A stretch of 64,000 nt of DNA from Chitinophaga filiformis. Lineage in GTDB: Bacteria; Bacteroidota; Bacteroidia; Chitinophagales; Chitinophagaceae. Shown here one piece after another: positions 52,281 to 61,581 of this stretch. Numbering within the stretch: the stretch's first letter is position 1; the number at the start of each line of letters is the position of its first letter. The translations under genes and the position numbers were made by a program. The DNA is taken from positions 186,001 to 250,000 of the forward strand of contig NZ_FNBN01000009.1 of assembly GCF_900102545.1 (NCBI RefSeq). Reading direction: 5' to 3'. The notes below the pieces were generated by a model. That model was given only the letters and a program-made list of their open reading frames with translations, was not told the origin of the DNA and searched no databases.

Positions 52281-52985
52281 ATGTCAGTAGTATTAGAAGC
52301 GGTAAATCTTACTAAAGAATATCAGCAATACACAGCGCTCAGACAGTTGTCCCTGAGCATTCATGCCGGTGAAATATTCTGCCTGCTGGGCCAGAACGGT
52401 GCAGGTAAAACCACAACTATCAATCTGTTCCTGGGTTTTCTTGAGGCAAGCGGAGGCAAGGCGCTGATAAAAGGTGTTGAGGTGAAACCTAATAACATCG
52501 CTACCAAAAATATGATTGCCTATATACCCGAAGTTGTGCAATTGTATGGCAATCTCAGTGGCCTTGAAAACCTTGACTTCTTTAGCCGGCTGGCGGGATT
52601 TTCATACACACAGGAGGCACTGGCCGCGTTCCTCCATAAAGCCGGACTACAGCCGGAAGCGCACACCAAACGCCTGGGTACATATAGCAAGGGCATGCGC
52701 CAGAAAGTAGCGATTGCAATAGCCCTCTCGAAAAATGCTGATGTCATTTTTATGGATGAACCTACCAGTGGTCTCGATCCCAGGGCCATAGCTGAATTCA
52801 CCACTATATGTAAAGAACTGGCTGCCGAAGGGAAGACTATCTTCATGGCTACTCATGACATCTTTAATGCTGTTAATGTAGGCTCGCGGATCGGTATCAT
52901 GAAACAGGGAAGCCTGGTGCATATTGTGAATACCAATGGCATCTCTGCCAATGAATTACAGCAGCTCTACCTCGAAACAATCTAG
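52281..52985 (+). CDS. ABC transporter ATP-binding protein
   Basis: From the ATG at 52281 the product is 234 residues starting MSVVLEAVNLTKEYQQYTAL; the open frame upstream (from 52179) has no domain character. Walker A is LLGQNGAGKTT, the Q-loop is at about residue 85, the signature LGTYSKGMRQK replaces LSGGQ as usual in this CcmA/NosF-like group, Walker B is ADVIFMDEPTSGLD, and the switch His is in MATHDIF. It powers the two permeases encoded at 55388 and 56837. A TonB-dependent receptor gene sits between them, so the four genes are read as one operon (gaps of 67, 37 and 3 nt). Confidence 0.93.
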   Translation: MSVVLEAVNLTKEYQQYTALRQLSLSIHAGEIFCLLGQNGAGKTTTINLFLGFLEASGGKALIKGVEVKPNNIATKNMIAYIPEVVQLYGNLSGLENLDFFSRLAGFSYTQEALAAFLHKAGLQPEAHTKRLGTYSKGMRQKVAIAIALSKNADVIFMDEPTSGLDPRAIAEFTTICKELAAEGKTIFMATHDIFNAVNVGSRIGIMKQGSLVHIVNTNGISANELQQLYLETI

Positions 52986-53052
52986 CATCATCATATTTTA
53001 AGATCACAATGTTTACCGCTGCCGCAGGTTCAGCTGTTATTATAGACATACC

Positions 53053-55350
53053 ATGAAACAACTACTATTACTGATAGCATCAGTTACCGCCTATATGCCC
53101 GGATACGGCCAGCAGATACTTACAGAACAGGCGAAGAATGATTCTAACCGACTTAAGCCAGAACAGCTGCAGGCAGTGGAAGTAATGGGCCGGTCGGCAA
53201 AGAAGTATAACAGCGACTATAGCTTTAGTGCCACCCGCACGGCCATGCTGAATAAAGAAGTACCACAATCCATTGGTACTGTCACCAAAGAGATCATGAA
53301 AGACCGCCAGGCATTTCAGTTAGCAGATGCGGTAAAGATAGTCCCTGGAGTGATACCGTCCAGTTTCTATAATCAATATGCCATTCGTGGTATCAGTCAG
53401 AATGAAGAGGGGCAGATCATCAACGGTATGCGTACGCGACAGTATTATTTTCTGCAACCGCTTACCGCTAACATAGAAAGGGTAGAAGTTGTCAAAGGTC
53501 CTGCAAGTGCCACCTTCGCAAGTGTTGATCCAGGCGGTAGTATTAACCTGGTGACCAAAAAGCCACTGGCATTCCATCGGAAAGAGATCAGCCTGAGTGC
53601 CGGTAGTTTTGCCACCATCCGCGGTACAATGGATTTTACAGGTCCGCTGGATAAAGAGAAGAAATTGCTCTATCGACTGAATAGTGCTTATCAGCAGGCG
53701 CAAAGTTACCGCGATCTGGTGCGTAATAATGCCCTGCTGATCTCTCCGTCTTTCTCATTTGTTCCTGATAATAGAACTGCTGTGAATGTAGAAATCATAT
53801 ACAGCAACATGGAAGGGAACCTCGACAGGGGCCAGCCTATTTTCGGAGCAATAGCGGGTAAAACGGATCTCCGGAGTACTCCTATTTCCTTAAACCTTGG
53901 CGCAGGAAGTGACTTTTTCAAATCCAAAGAATTTATCATCACCAGTAGCTTGTCACATCAGTTCAATGATGTTATCAGCTTCAATGCTGCCTATATGAAG
54001 CAACTATGGAGGGAAGATCTGCAGGAACACAGAACTATCAACGCATATGCAGTAAATATTAATAACGAACCTGTTCCCTCCCTCGCCGGAATGCAGTTTG
54101 TACAACGGCAGCAACAATGGAACACAGACAATGTCAACGTCTATTTCAGTTTTCACTTTACTACCGGTAAGGTGAAGCATGAACTGCTTGCAGGGTATGA
54201 TCTGAATAGCTGGCAGAAGATGAAAGGCGGCGGACAAAACTCAGCAAGAGGATACCTGTTAAAGGATGGTACCGTAACCGGTACTTTTGTGCCTGCCAAT
54301 GCAGCCAGTTATCAGACGGTGACATATAACGGTATGGTACTGCCTAAACCGAATGTGAATTATTTTGATTTAAATAACCCTTCATACACGATCCGGAATG
54401 TCAGCGACTATAACATGAATTCCCGCGTGGTCATACCCTCTGCATTGACGACTACCAATGCCTTATATATACAGGAGTTGCTTCGTTGGAATAAATGGAT
54501 CGTATTACTCGGCCTTCGCCAGGAATGGTTTGAAGATATCACTAACTACAAAGCACCGCGCGAGTTATCTTTTACCAACAATAAGCTGTTACCCCGTATA
54601 GGTATTACCTATGCGGTAGCCAGTCATGTAAATGTTTATGGTACCTATTTGCAGGGCTACCAGCCACAAAGCAATACCGTGACGCTGTTGCCCAGCACAG
54701 GTAGCTACTTCTGGACAGATCAGTCGGCATCCCGCTTTAAGCCGCTGGTCAGTGATCTGAAAGAATTTGGTGCCAAGGCTGATTTCGGAAGTGGAAGACT
54801 CAATGTGAATATGGCTGTCTATGAAATCAACCAGAAGAACCTGTTGATGAATGCCAATGTGCCCGATTCCCCGGATTCAATGGTATCCCGTGGAGCAGAA
54901 CGCAGCCGCGGATTTGAAGTGGACATTACCGGGTACCTGCTTCCCAACTGGCAGGTGTACGCATCTTATAGTTATATAGACGCCAGGATCATGGAAGATA
55001 ATAACCCGCAACTGAAAGGTGCCCGTAAACAGAATACGCCTTACAACAGTGCCAATCTGTGGACGCGTTACAATTTTACAGGCAGGTCTGTGTTGAAGGA
55101 TCTGGGTATCGGGCTGGGAGTACAACATAATGGTAACCGGGTTCCCTGGTTTGACAGGTCATTTACCACACCGGCATTTACCTTACTGGATGCGGCCCTT
55201 TACTATACGCCCGGTAAAGGTAACATGCAGATCGCTTTTAACGTGAATAACACGCTGAATAAAACGTATTGGATAGGAGCACAGAACTATCAGCGGCTTT
55301 TTCCGGGGGCACCGCGAAATGCTATGCTGACGGCGACATACACCTTTTGA
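53053..55350 (+). CDS. TonB-dependent receptor, siderophore (FhuA/FpvA) type
   Basis: A 765-residue outer-membrane receptor. A signal peptide ends near PGYGQQ. The plug starts EVMGRSAKKYNSDYSFSATR and MLNKEVPQSIGTVTKEIMKD, carries AIRGISQNEEGQIINGMRTR and ERVEVVKGPASATFASVDPG GSINLVTKKP, the pattern of siderophore receptors. The barrel ends in RNAMLTATYTF with a terminal Phe. Unlike SusC it has no carboxypeptidase-like domain and no SusD partner. Siderophores, haem or metal complexes are likely ligands, but this class also takes up peptides and vitamins. Its place between an ABC ATPase and two permeases suggests a joint pathway. Confidence 0.92.
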   Translation: MKQLLLLIASVTAYMPGYGQQILTEQAKNDSNRLKPEQLQAVEVMGRSAKKYNSDYSFSATRTAMLNKEVPQSIGTVTKEIMKDRQAFQLADAVKIVPGVIPSSFYNQYAIRGISQNEEGQIINGMRTRQYYFLQPLTANIERVEVVKGPASATFASVDPGGSINLVTKKPLAFHRKEISLSAGSFATIRGTMDFTGPLDKEKKLLYRLNSAYQQAQSYRDLVRNNALLISPSFSFVPDNRTAVNVEIIYSNMEGNLDRGQPIFGAIAGKTDLRSTPISLNLGAGSDFFKSKEFIITSSLSHQFNDVISFNAAYMKQLWREDLQEHRTINAYAVNINNEPVPSLAGMQFVQRQQQWNTDNVNVYFSFHFTTGKVKHELLAGYDLNSWQKMKGGGQNSARGYLLKDGTVTGTFVPANAASYQTVTYNGMVLPKPNVNYFDLNNPSYTIRNVSDYNMNSRVVIPSALTTTNALYIQELLRWNKWIVLLGLRQEWFEDITNYKAPRELSFTNNKLLPRIGITYAVASHVNVYGTYLQGYQPQSNTVTLLPSTGSYFWTDQSASRFKPLVSDLKEFGAKADFGSGRLNVNMAVYEINQKNLLMNANVPDSPDSMVSRGAERSRGFEVDITGYLLPNWQVYASYSYIDARIMEDNNPQLKGARKQNTPYNSANLWTRYNFTGRSVLKDLGIGLGVQHNGNRVPWFDRSFTTPAFTLLDAALYYTPGKGNMQIAFNVNNTLNKTYWIGAQNYQRLFPGAPRNAMLTATYTF

Positions 55351-55387
55351 TATTATCCATATTGCTGGTTACAAATTGCAAAACAAA

Positions 55388-56833
55388 ATGAAAAATCAGA
55401 TTAAAATCATAGCCGGGCACTTTTTAAAGACTACCATCCGCAGTAAAGCGTTGGTAGCCATTTATATCGTATGGCTTTTATTGGTAGTATATGCAGCTTT
55501 TACCGGCTATAAAACTTATACAACACAAAATGCTCTTCGCCTGCAGTTTCAGCAGCAGGCAAGGCAAAGCTGGGAAGCTAATCCTGATAAGCACCCGCAT
55601 CGTATGGCGCATTTCGGAACATTTGCTTTTCGGATTAAACATCCTCTAAGCGTGTTTGACTATGGTATGGAGAGTTACACGGGCAATGCAGTGTACCTGG
55701 AGGCGCATAAACAGAATACAGTTAATTTCAGTGAAGCCGGATTCAGCACGGGCTTATTGCGCTTTGGTGAGATCAGTCCGGCAATGCTGATACAGATGCT
55801 TTTACCGCTGATACTGTTCTTCCTGGGATTTAACACCGTAGCACAGCAGAGAGAAAATGGCACATTAAAGATCCTGCTCAGCCAGGGAGCCGGCTTCCGG
55901 TCTATCATATGGGGTAACAGCCTCGGTCTGTTTACGCTGTCAGTACTTTTCCTGCTGCCCGTAGCACTGGCAACTGTTTTCCTGCTTTATTTGCAGCCAT
56001 TGCTCCCGGCAGATGGTCTTGTAAGCTTACGGAGCATTTACCTGTTGCTAATCTGCCTGGCCTACCTGTGGCTTGTAAGTACTGTGGCAATCTGTATTTC
56101 AGCAAGCAGTAACAGCGGTCGTGCGGCACTACTCAAACTCCTGGGTATCTGGCTGGTGATGGCGGTCGTATTGCCAAAAACATTGCAGTCCATTGGTAGT
56201 GCATTACATCCCGCACCTGGAAAGATCGAATTCGATACTGCCGTTGAGGAGGATATCCTTAAGATAGGGAACAGTCACAATCCGAATGACCCGCACTTCA
56301 AACGACTTAGGGACTCGGTACTAAAGGCAAATGGTGTGGATTCAGTAAGCCAGCTTCCTTTTAACTACGGAGGATTCCAGATGCGTGAAGGCGAGCGTCT
56401 GAGTGCCGAAGTGTATAACAATCATCTGCAGCAATTGTACAACCTTTATGAAAAGCAGAACAATATCAGTAACTATTCTGCATTTATTGATCCGCTTATT
56501 GGCATTAAGAATATCAGTATGGCGTTGAGCGGTACAGACTTTAAGGCTTACCGGTATTTCCAGGATAACGCCGAAGCTTATCGCTATTTCCTGGCTCAAA
56601 CGATGAATGAGTTACAGATGGAACATATCAGCAATGTTAAACCAGCCCATGATGATAAGCCGCAGATCATCGGACGAGAGCATTGGAGAGAGTTTCCTGA
56701 TTTCAAATACACGCATCAGTCTCTGATATCAATAGCACAACAACAGCAGTTGACCATTATGGCATTGCTTGTCTGGTTTTTCCTCTCATTTGCGCTTATT
56801 TATTTCATCGCTGAAACAGCTAAAGCACTTTAA
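55388..56833 (+). CDS. ABC transporter permease, DUF3526-like (first)
   Basis: From the ATG at 55388 the product is 481 residues. It has an N-terminal helix (SKALVAIYIVWLLLVVYAAF), a long non-cytoplasmic stretch, then helices ISPAMLIQMLLPLILFFLGF, LGLFTLSVLFLLPVALATVF, SIYLLLICLAYLWLVSTVAI and LLGIWLVMAVVLPKTL, a second large soluble segment, and a final helix before the C-terminus (IMALLVWFFLSFALIYFI). This is the ABC-2/NosY-like DUF3526 layout. The sequence RENGTLKILLSQG after the second helix is the coupling-helix motif common to ABC-2 permeases. It would pair with the next gene to form a heterodimeric channel. Confidence 0.87.
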   Translation: MKNQIKIIAGHFLKTTIRSKALVAIYIVWLLLVVYAAFTGYKTYTTQNALRLQFQQQARQSWEANPDKHPHRMAHFGTFAFRIKHPLSVFDYGMESYTGNAVYLEAHKQNTVNFSEAGFSTGLLRFGEISPAMLIQMLLPLILFFLGFNTVAQQRENGTLKILLSQGAGFRSIIWGNSLGLFTLSVLFLLPVALATVFLLYLQPLLPADGLVSLRSIYLLLICLAYLWLVSTVAICISASSNSGRAALLKLLGIWLVMAVVLPKTLQSIGSALHPAPGKIEFDTAVEEDILKIGNSHNPNDPHFKRLRDSVLKANGVDSVSQLPFNYGGFQMREGERLSAEVYNNHLQQLYNLYEKQNNISNYSAFIDPLIGIKNISMALSGTDFKAYRYFQDNAEAYRYFLAQTMNELQMEHISNVKPAHDDKPQIIGREHWREFPDFKYTHQSLISIAQQQQLTIMALLVWFFLSFALIYFIAETAKAL

Positions 56834-56836
56834 CAT

Positions 56837-58186
56837 ATGTATCGTTTGGCTTTTAAGAACTTTATACGGAGTAAGTCCGTCATTATAGCAATCACCATTT
56901 TCCTGCTGACAGGGATCATAAGCATAATTATAGGCAGGCAGTTCCTAGAAAAGCAACAGGCGGCAGCTAATGCGGTAACTGCGTTACAGAAGGAGCAGAT
57001 AAACCGGAATGTGCATCACATACAAGATCAGTTTGGCCTGCTGATGTACTACCTGCGTTTTGCTTTTATTAATAAACCAGATCCCATTGCTTCGCTTGCT
57101 ATTGGGCAGCAGGATGTTAATGCATCCATTCAATATCTCACCATCCGCGGACTGGAAGGGCAGCGATATGATACAGACCTCTTCAATCCTTATAACCAGC
57201 TCACAGGTAACCTGGACCTTAGTTTTGTTATATTGTTCCTTCTCCCGCTGTTGATCATTGCATTTAATTTTAATCTGCTGTCCCAGGAGACAGAGCACGG
57301 TACCTGGTCACTCGTCAGCATCCAGATAAACAAACCCATAAAGTATATCCTTTTTAAGTTGAGCATCCGGCTGATCGTAGTACTTGTGCTGTTATCTGTT
57401 CTGCTAACATTAGCTGTGTTCATCATTGGATTGCCCTTAGATGAAAAGCTGCTGGCCTATACCATCATTGCTATCCTTTATGTCGTTTTCTGGTTTGCTG
57501 TCAGCTTTCTGATCATTGTACTCCGAAGAAGTAGCGCAATTAGTGCCTTATTGCTGTTAAGTACCTGGGTGCTTATTTGTCTGTTGGTGCCGGCAGTCAT
57601 CAATAATTTCCTCACAGTACGTTATCCGGTACAAGAGGCGTATAGCACGTTTATAAAACAACGGGACGGTTACCATACCAGGTGGGATAAGAGCACAGAC
57701 AGCACAATGCAGGCATTTTTTAAACACTATCCACAATACAGTCACTATGTCTGGAATAGCCCAAAGTTTAATTATATGTGGTACTACGCCATGCAGCAAC
57801 TAGGCGACGATGAATCTGCTGCTGAAAGCGAGGCTATGCAACAAAAACTGGCGCTGCGGCAACAATCGGCTAGTATTGCAGCATTATTTTTCCCTCCTAT
57901 GCATGCGCAACTGGAGTTTACGGATATTGCCGGTACAGGCTTACGTCAACAGCTACAGTTTCTGGATAGTACCGCTGTATTTCACGAAACCACCAAACTG
58001 CATTTTTATCCGGGAATATTTGGAGATAGCACAGTAGTGGGAGAGGACTGGTCCCGCCATGTTCCGAAATACTTTCGGCGATCTGGTGCTGTCAACTGGG
58101 CATCGTTGGTAGCACCGTTCGTTTTATTTTCGCTGGTGCTGGGAACAGGAGGTGTTTATATATTTAATAGGAATGGCATAAAGTAA
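56837..58186 (+). CDS. ABC transporter permease, DUF3526-like (second)
   Basis: A 449-residue paralogue of the preceding permease, with the same order: N-terminal helix (SVIIAITIFLLTGIISIIIG), soluble segment, helices DLSFVILFLLPLLIIAFNFN, LIVVLVLLSVLLTLAVFIIG, TIIAILYVVFWFAVSFLIIV and LLLSTWVLICLLVPAVI, a large soluble segment, and a last helix (WASLVAPFVLFSLVLGTGGV). The motif QETEHGTWSLVSIQ matches RENGTLKILLSQ of its partner. It starts 3 nt after the first permease's stop. The operon then ends in a strong terminator. Confidence 0.87.
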   Translation: MYRLAFKNFIRSKSVIIAITIFLLTGIISIIIGRQFLEKQQAAANAVTALQKEQINRNVHHIQDQFGLLMYYLRFAFINKPDPIASLAIGQQDVNASIQYLTIRGLEGQRYDTDLFNPYNQLTGNLDLSFVILFLLPLLIIAFNFNLLSQETEHGTWSLVSIQINKPIKYILFKLSIRLIVVLVLLSVLLTLAVFIIGLPLDEKLLAYTIIAILYVVFWFAVSFLIIVLRRSSAISALLLLSTWVLICLLVPAVINNFLTVRYPVQEAYSTFIKQRDGYHTRWDKSTDSTMQAFFKHYPQYSHYVWNSPKFNYMWYYAMQQLGDDESAAESEAMQQKLALRQQSASIAALFFPPMHAQLEFTDIAGTGLRQQLQFLDSTAVFHETTKLHFYPGIFGDSTVVGEDWSRHVPKYFRRSGAVNWASLVAPFVLFSLVLGTGGVYIFNRNGIK

Positions 58187-58238
58187 GAGGAAGTAACAGA
58201 CAACCGCAGAAGAGCGCTGTGATGGGAAAGGGTTGGTG

Positions 58239-58278
58239 AAAAGCAGTGCTGAAGTGTCGTTATTCAGCACTGCTTTTT
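58239..58278 (+). terminator. Strong terminator after the ABC/receptor operon
   Basis: AAAAGCAGTGCTGAA (58239-58253) pairs perfectly with TTCAGCACTGCTTTT (58263-58277), a 15-bp stem with a 9-nt loop and a T-rich end. It lies between the convergent permease and lipocalin-like genes and can serve both. Confidence 0.9.
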
Positions 58279-58327
58279 CGTCCACTGGTCACTCGTTCCC
58301 ATGGTGAATGAAAAAAGTTGGCGGTAT

Positions 58328-58864
58328 TCAGTACATAACCCCCTGGACGCCTTGGTGGTGTAACGGAACTTGCGTCCGTATCCGCGTAAAAACCGATACA
58401 GGAATAGACCCATCCGGACGAGCCGGTACACGCCAGCTCAATGTATCTCCTTTTAGTGTAAATGGACGGACTTGCAAAGTTTGATCCTGATTTGGATAAG
58501 TCCCGCGATCAATATTGAAGGTGATAGTACCTTTGATACTATCTATACTATAGGTGCCGAAGTGACAGCTTTGATTTAAAACGGCATTCTTATATTCTTC
58601 TGGTGTGCCCTTGCCGCGTTCAGTCGTTGCAAATTTCATACGTTCAGTACCGAAGATTTCCACCACGTAATGACCATCCGTAGTAAAGATGGCTATGCCA
58701 TGCGGGGCAGACCCATAATCAGCTACCTGTTTGCCGTCCGGCAGGATCTTGTCTGCAGCAATCAAACGCCAGGAGCCGATAAGCTGATGAGATTGGGCTA
58801 ATGCAGGTTTGGCGAGAATAACATTCATGATACAGAGAATGCTTTTCAATAATACTTTTTTCAT
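58328..58864 (-). CDS. Lipocalin-like domain protein, exported
   Basis: From the ATG at 58864 the product is 178 residues with a signal peptide (MKKVLLKSILCIMNVILAKP, then ALAQS). The mature part opens HQLIGSWRLIAADKILPDGK, with the LxGxWxL start of the lipocalin-like fold, and has GIAIFTTDGHYVVEIFG, CHFGTYSIDSIKGTITFNID and LKGDTLSWRVPARPDGSI, all typical of PF13924-type proteins. An upstream in-frame ATG at 58897 adds residues before the signal peptide and is not preferred. The ligand is unknown, as for most of this family. It stands alone between two terminators and the LytTR gene. Confidence 0.8.
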   Translation of the reverse strand: MKKVLLKSILCIMNVILAKPALAQSHQLIGSWRLIAADKILPDGKQVADYGSAPHGIAIFTTDGHYVVEIFGTERMKFATTERGKGTPEEYKNAVLNQSCHFGTYSIDSIKGTITFNIDRGTYPNQDQTLQVRPFTLKGDTLSWRVPARPDGSIPVSVFTRIRTQVPLHHQGVQGVMY

Positions 58865-58975
58865 GAAATAGTTTTGCGGTTGATGTAATGACAACAAATC
58901 TGCTGTTTATACTCCGTCCGGAAAACTATATTCAACCAACGTATACTTTTCCTCAACACACGCCGGAAAGTATAC

Positions 58976-59689
58976 CTAAAAAGTGCGTTTTCGAATAAGC
59001 TCCATCAGGTTGTCACGGAACTTTTCTCCGATGGGTATTCTTGTTTCGCCAATGTGTATATGGTTATCCTGTATCCCGGTCATTTGGCGCATGTTTACTA
59101 TAAAGGACTGATGAACCCTTGTGAAGCCCATTGGTAGTTGAGCCTCTATGTCTTTGAGCCGTCTGTAGGTAAGGAGGTTAACAGCCGTGGTTACTACGCG
59201 TACGTATTCCTTCTGACTTTCAAAAAAAAGAATATCGCTCAACAACACTTTCCGATGCTCTTTGCCTGATTTTACAAAAAAATACTCATCACCTGAGATC
59301 GCGCTTTCTTCCTTTTCCGTCAGCCGGTGTGCTTTGAAATGATCTTCTACTTTTTTTACAGCTGTCAGAAAACGCCTGAGAGTAATTGGCTTGAGCAGAT
59401 AGTCGATAGTATGGTAAGAATAGCTTTCGGCAGCATATTCGCTATAGGCTGTTGTAAACACAATTCCTTTATCCGGAGATAATAACGCCGCCAGATCCAT
59501 GCCGGTGACCAGGGGCATATTAATGTCTGTAAACACAAGGTCAACCTCGTTATTTTTTAAAAAGGAGATGGCTTCCAGGCCACTGTAACATTTGGCAGCC
59601 AGTTGCCAGCCGGTAGCTTGCCCAATGAGTACTTCCAGCAGGTCAACAGCTTTGGGCTCATCATCAACTATTATACAACGTAACATCAT
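58976..59689 (-). CDS. LytTR-type response regulator
   Basis: A 237-residue regulator: a receiver domain at residues 1-120 with the acidic pair in IIVDDEPKAV, phospho-acceptor Asp55 in LVFTDINMPLVTGMDL and Lys in DYLLKPITLRRF; then a LytTR DNA-binding domain at about 138-235 (FFVKSGKEHRKVLLSDILFF, LKDIEAQLPMGFTRVHQSFI, PIGEKFRDNLMELI). It is the partner of the histidine kinase whose stop it overlaps by 4 nt. The target may be the metal/haem gene set starting at 60956 or the ABC/receptor operon; no binding site was identified. Confidence 0.93.
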   Translation of the reverse strand: MMLRCIIVDDEPKAVDLLEVLIGQATGWQLAAKCYSGLEAISFLKNNEVDLVFTDINMPLVTGMDLAALLSPDKGIVFTTAYSEYAAESYSYHTIDYLLKPITLRRFLTAVKKVEDHFKAHRLTEKEESAISGDEYFFVKSGKEHRKVLLSDILFFESQKEYVRVVTTAVNLLTYRRLKDIEAQLPMGFTRVHQSFIVNMRQMTGIQDNHIHIGETRIPIGEKFRDNLMELIRKRTF

Positions 59690-60714
59690 GTGAGCGGAAA
59701 TTTTAAACTGGCAACAAAATATTCATTGGTTTCTTCAGTGATATGCAGATCGAAATTCTTACCATAAAGGATTGTTAACCGTTGTCGCAGATTTTTCAAT
59801 CCAAGCCCCTGTCTTAGTCTGGGATCGGCATGCCTGTTCAGAGAGTTCCTGGTCTGAAAAATAAGGTGCTGCTCTTTTTCAATGAGAGATATGTATATCT
59901 TATTACATCCGGAAATTTTATCTATACCATGTTTAAAGATATTTTCTACGAAGGTCATCAGCAACATAGGAGGGATCTTCCGCTGATCATCAATACTGCG
60001 GTGAAATATGATTTCCGGCTCAGGTTTTATCCGCATTTTTTCCAGTGCAATGTAATTGTCAAGGAATTGGATTTCGGTCGCCAATGCAACATATTCATTG
60101 GTGCCCTGATCAACAAAATAGCGTATGATATCCGAAAGTCTTTCGATGAGAAGTGCAGTTCGCGGCGCTTCCATATAGGCTTCATAATACATTGCGTTGA
60201 GTGTATTGAACAGGAAGTGTGGTTGTACCTGCGCTTTCAGCAATCTTAATTCAAATTGACTTTGCTGCAATAGTATTTTTTCCGACTGTTGCTTTAGGGT
60301 AAAATATGCCATTGCCAGTCGGAAGACAAAGCTAAGGATAAAAACGGTGGACACAGAAAGCAGGAAAGTAATGTGAGACCAGGTATCCAGCCAATGAGGT
60401 GCGGCAGCAAAAGTTTCATTACGTATGTACAAGGATAAATAGCCACGGCCAAGTCCTGCTGTGACTAGCAAAATTATTGCACCCAGTAAATACAGCACAA
60501 ACTTTTTCTTTTGATAAAATCGGGGATACAGGAAGTTAATATTCCCATATACAATGAGTGCATAAAAAACACAACTATTGCATGCGGATAATGCTGATCG
60601 TCCGGCTCCATCTGCCTGCAGCATGGAAAAGAAACTGATAATCCCGATTGATACCCACACCAGGAAATGCAACCATAGCAATCGGAACTTTTCGGAGAAA
60701 GGCTTGTGTAACAT
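59686..60714 (-). CDS. LytS/YehU-type sensor histidine kinase
   Basis: A 342-residue membrane kinase with four hydrophobic helices (about 13-31, 47-63, 72-90, 113-135), a short linker helix, then the His_kinase domain QVQPHFLFNTLNAMYYEAYM with the phospho-acceptor His166, and an ATPase domain with PPMLLMTFVENIFKHGIDKI (N box) and QGLGLKNLRQRLTILYG (G box). It is the first gene of a two-gene operon and overlaps the response regulator by 4 nt. It is divergent from the HYC_CC_PP-like gene, 241 nt away. The signal is unknown. Confidence 0.92.
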   Translation of the reverse strand: MLHKPFSEKFRLLWLHFLVWVSIGIISFFSMLQADGAGRSALSACNSCVFYALIVYGNINFLYPRFYQKKKFVLYLLGAIILLVTAGLGRGYLSLYIRNETFAAAPHWLDTWSHITFLLSVSTVFILSFVFRLAMAYFTLKQQSEKILLQQSQFELRLLKAQVQPHFLFNTLNAMYYEAYMEAPRTALLIERLSDIIRYFVDQGTNEYVALATEIQFLDNYIALEKMRIKPEPEIIFHRSIDDQRKIPPMLLMTFVENIFKHGIDKISGCNKIYISLIEKEQHLIFQTRNSLNRHADPRLRQGLGLKNLRQRLTILYGKNFDLHITEETNEYFVASLKFPLT

Positions 60715-60889
60715 CAGTTACCTAAATTAGTAGATTTTTGCTTTTTTTTCTATCCTCTTCAACAACCCCGGTAAAAAGCTCAATCAAAGACAGATATTCC
60801 TCAATTATTTTAAATCCTCTACGCTACCTCTACCGAACCTTTCATGTGCTATAGTTCGGGCAGGATGAATTTTTGGATTAAAAATACAT

Positions 60890-60897
60890 TATTTTTG
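60890..60897 (+). promoter_or_regulatory. Putative -7 box (TATTTTTG) for the His-rich protein gene
   Basis: TATTTTTG fits TAnnTTTG and would start transcription near 60903, about 53 nt before the ATG at 60956. A TTTG lies 14 nt upstream, closer than the usual -33 spacing. The remaining 241-nt divergent gap shows nothing else. Confidence 0.3.
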
Positions 60898-60955
60898 TTC
60901 CTCTATTGGCGCCACCTTTTACCTGCACTATTGGTAAGGGCGCAAAAGTTACCTG

Positions 60956-61405
60956 ATGAAAAGAAATATGTCCATACGTCGCTTCAAGGCAGCAATCCTG
61001 CTAACCGTATTTTTACTGAATACGGTTGTCGGCTTTGCATGTGCTGTAGGACTGAATATGGGCTTCAATTCCACACATCATCATGGGCATGGCAAAACGG
61101 AGGCCACAGAAATAAAAGGATCGCACCACCACGCTGATGTAGATCATCATCACCACCATCAGAAGAAAGACAAGGATAACTGCTGTAATGACAATGTGAT
61201 AAAACTTGTAGAGACTGACAAGTCCTTGTCTGCGGCACCTCATTTTAGCATTAATCCTGCATTCTCAGTAATTTTCGTCTCCACTTTTTATAATATTGAC
61301 CTTTTGACCTCCTCCCGGGCAAAAGTTAATAGCAGGTATTTTGTCCGAAGTTATCATCCTCCCATACCGGATATTCGTATTGCTATACAGAGTTTTCAGA
61401 TCTGA
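60956..61405 (+). CDS. His-rich HYC_CC_PP-family-like metal-binding protein
   Basis: A 149-residue protein with an N-terminal signal or anchor (FKAAILLTVFLLNTVVGFAC). It has a His-rich segment (THHHGHG, then SHHHADVDHHHHHQ), a DNCCND motif at about residue 90, and a C-terminal YHPPIPDIRIAIQSFQI, which together fit the Bacteroidota HYC_CC_PP family. Such genes are common near copper and other heavy-metal functions. The His/Cys content suggests binding of Cu or Zn outside the cytoplasm. It heads a plus-strand group with the DUF3347-like and haem-binding proteins, though 176 nt separates it from the next gene. Confidence 0.78.
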   Translation: MKRNMSIRRFKAAILLTVFLLNTVVGFACAVGLNMGFNSTHHHGHGKTEATEIKGSHHHADVDHHHHHQKKDKDNCCNDNVIKLVETDKSLSAAPHFSINPAFSVIFVSTFYNIDLLTSSRAKVNSRYFVRSYHPPIPDIRIAIQSFQI

Positions 61406-61581
61406 TTTAATGTTTATTATAAGACATTCAGGGCGTTATTGCCCTGGAGGGTACGTGTTTTTTCCAGTAGAAATATAAAAGATACTTTAAAGTAAATCTT
61501 TCCTGCCTGGCAACAGTATGCCCGATACTGAAGGTATACTATTGCTTTTAATCAATTAATAACCGTAGAAAAAATCAGAAA

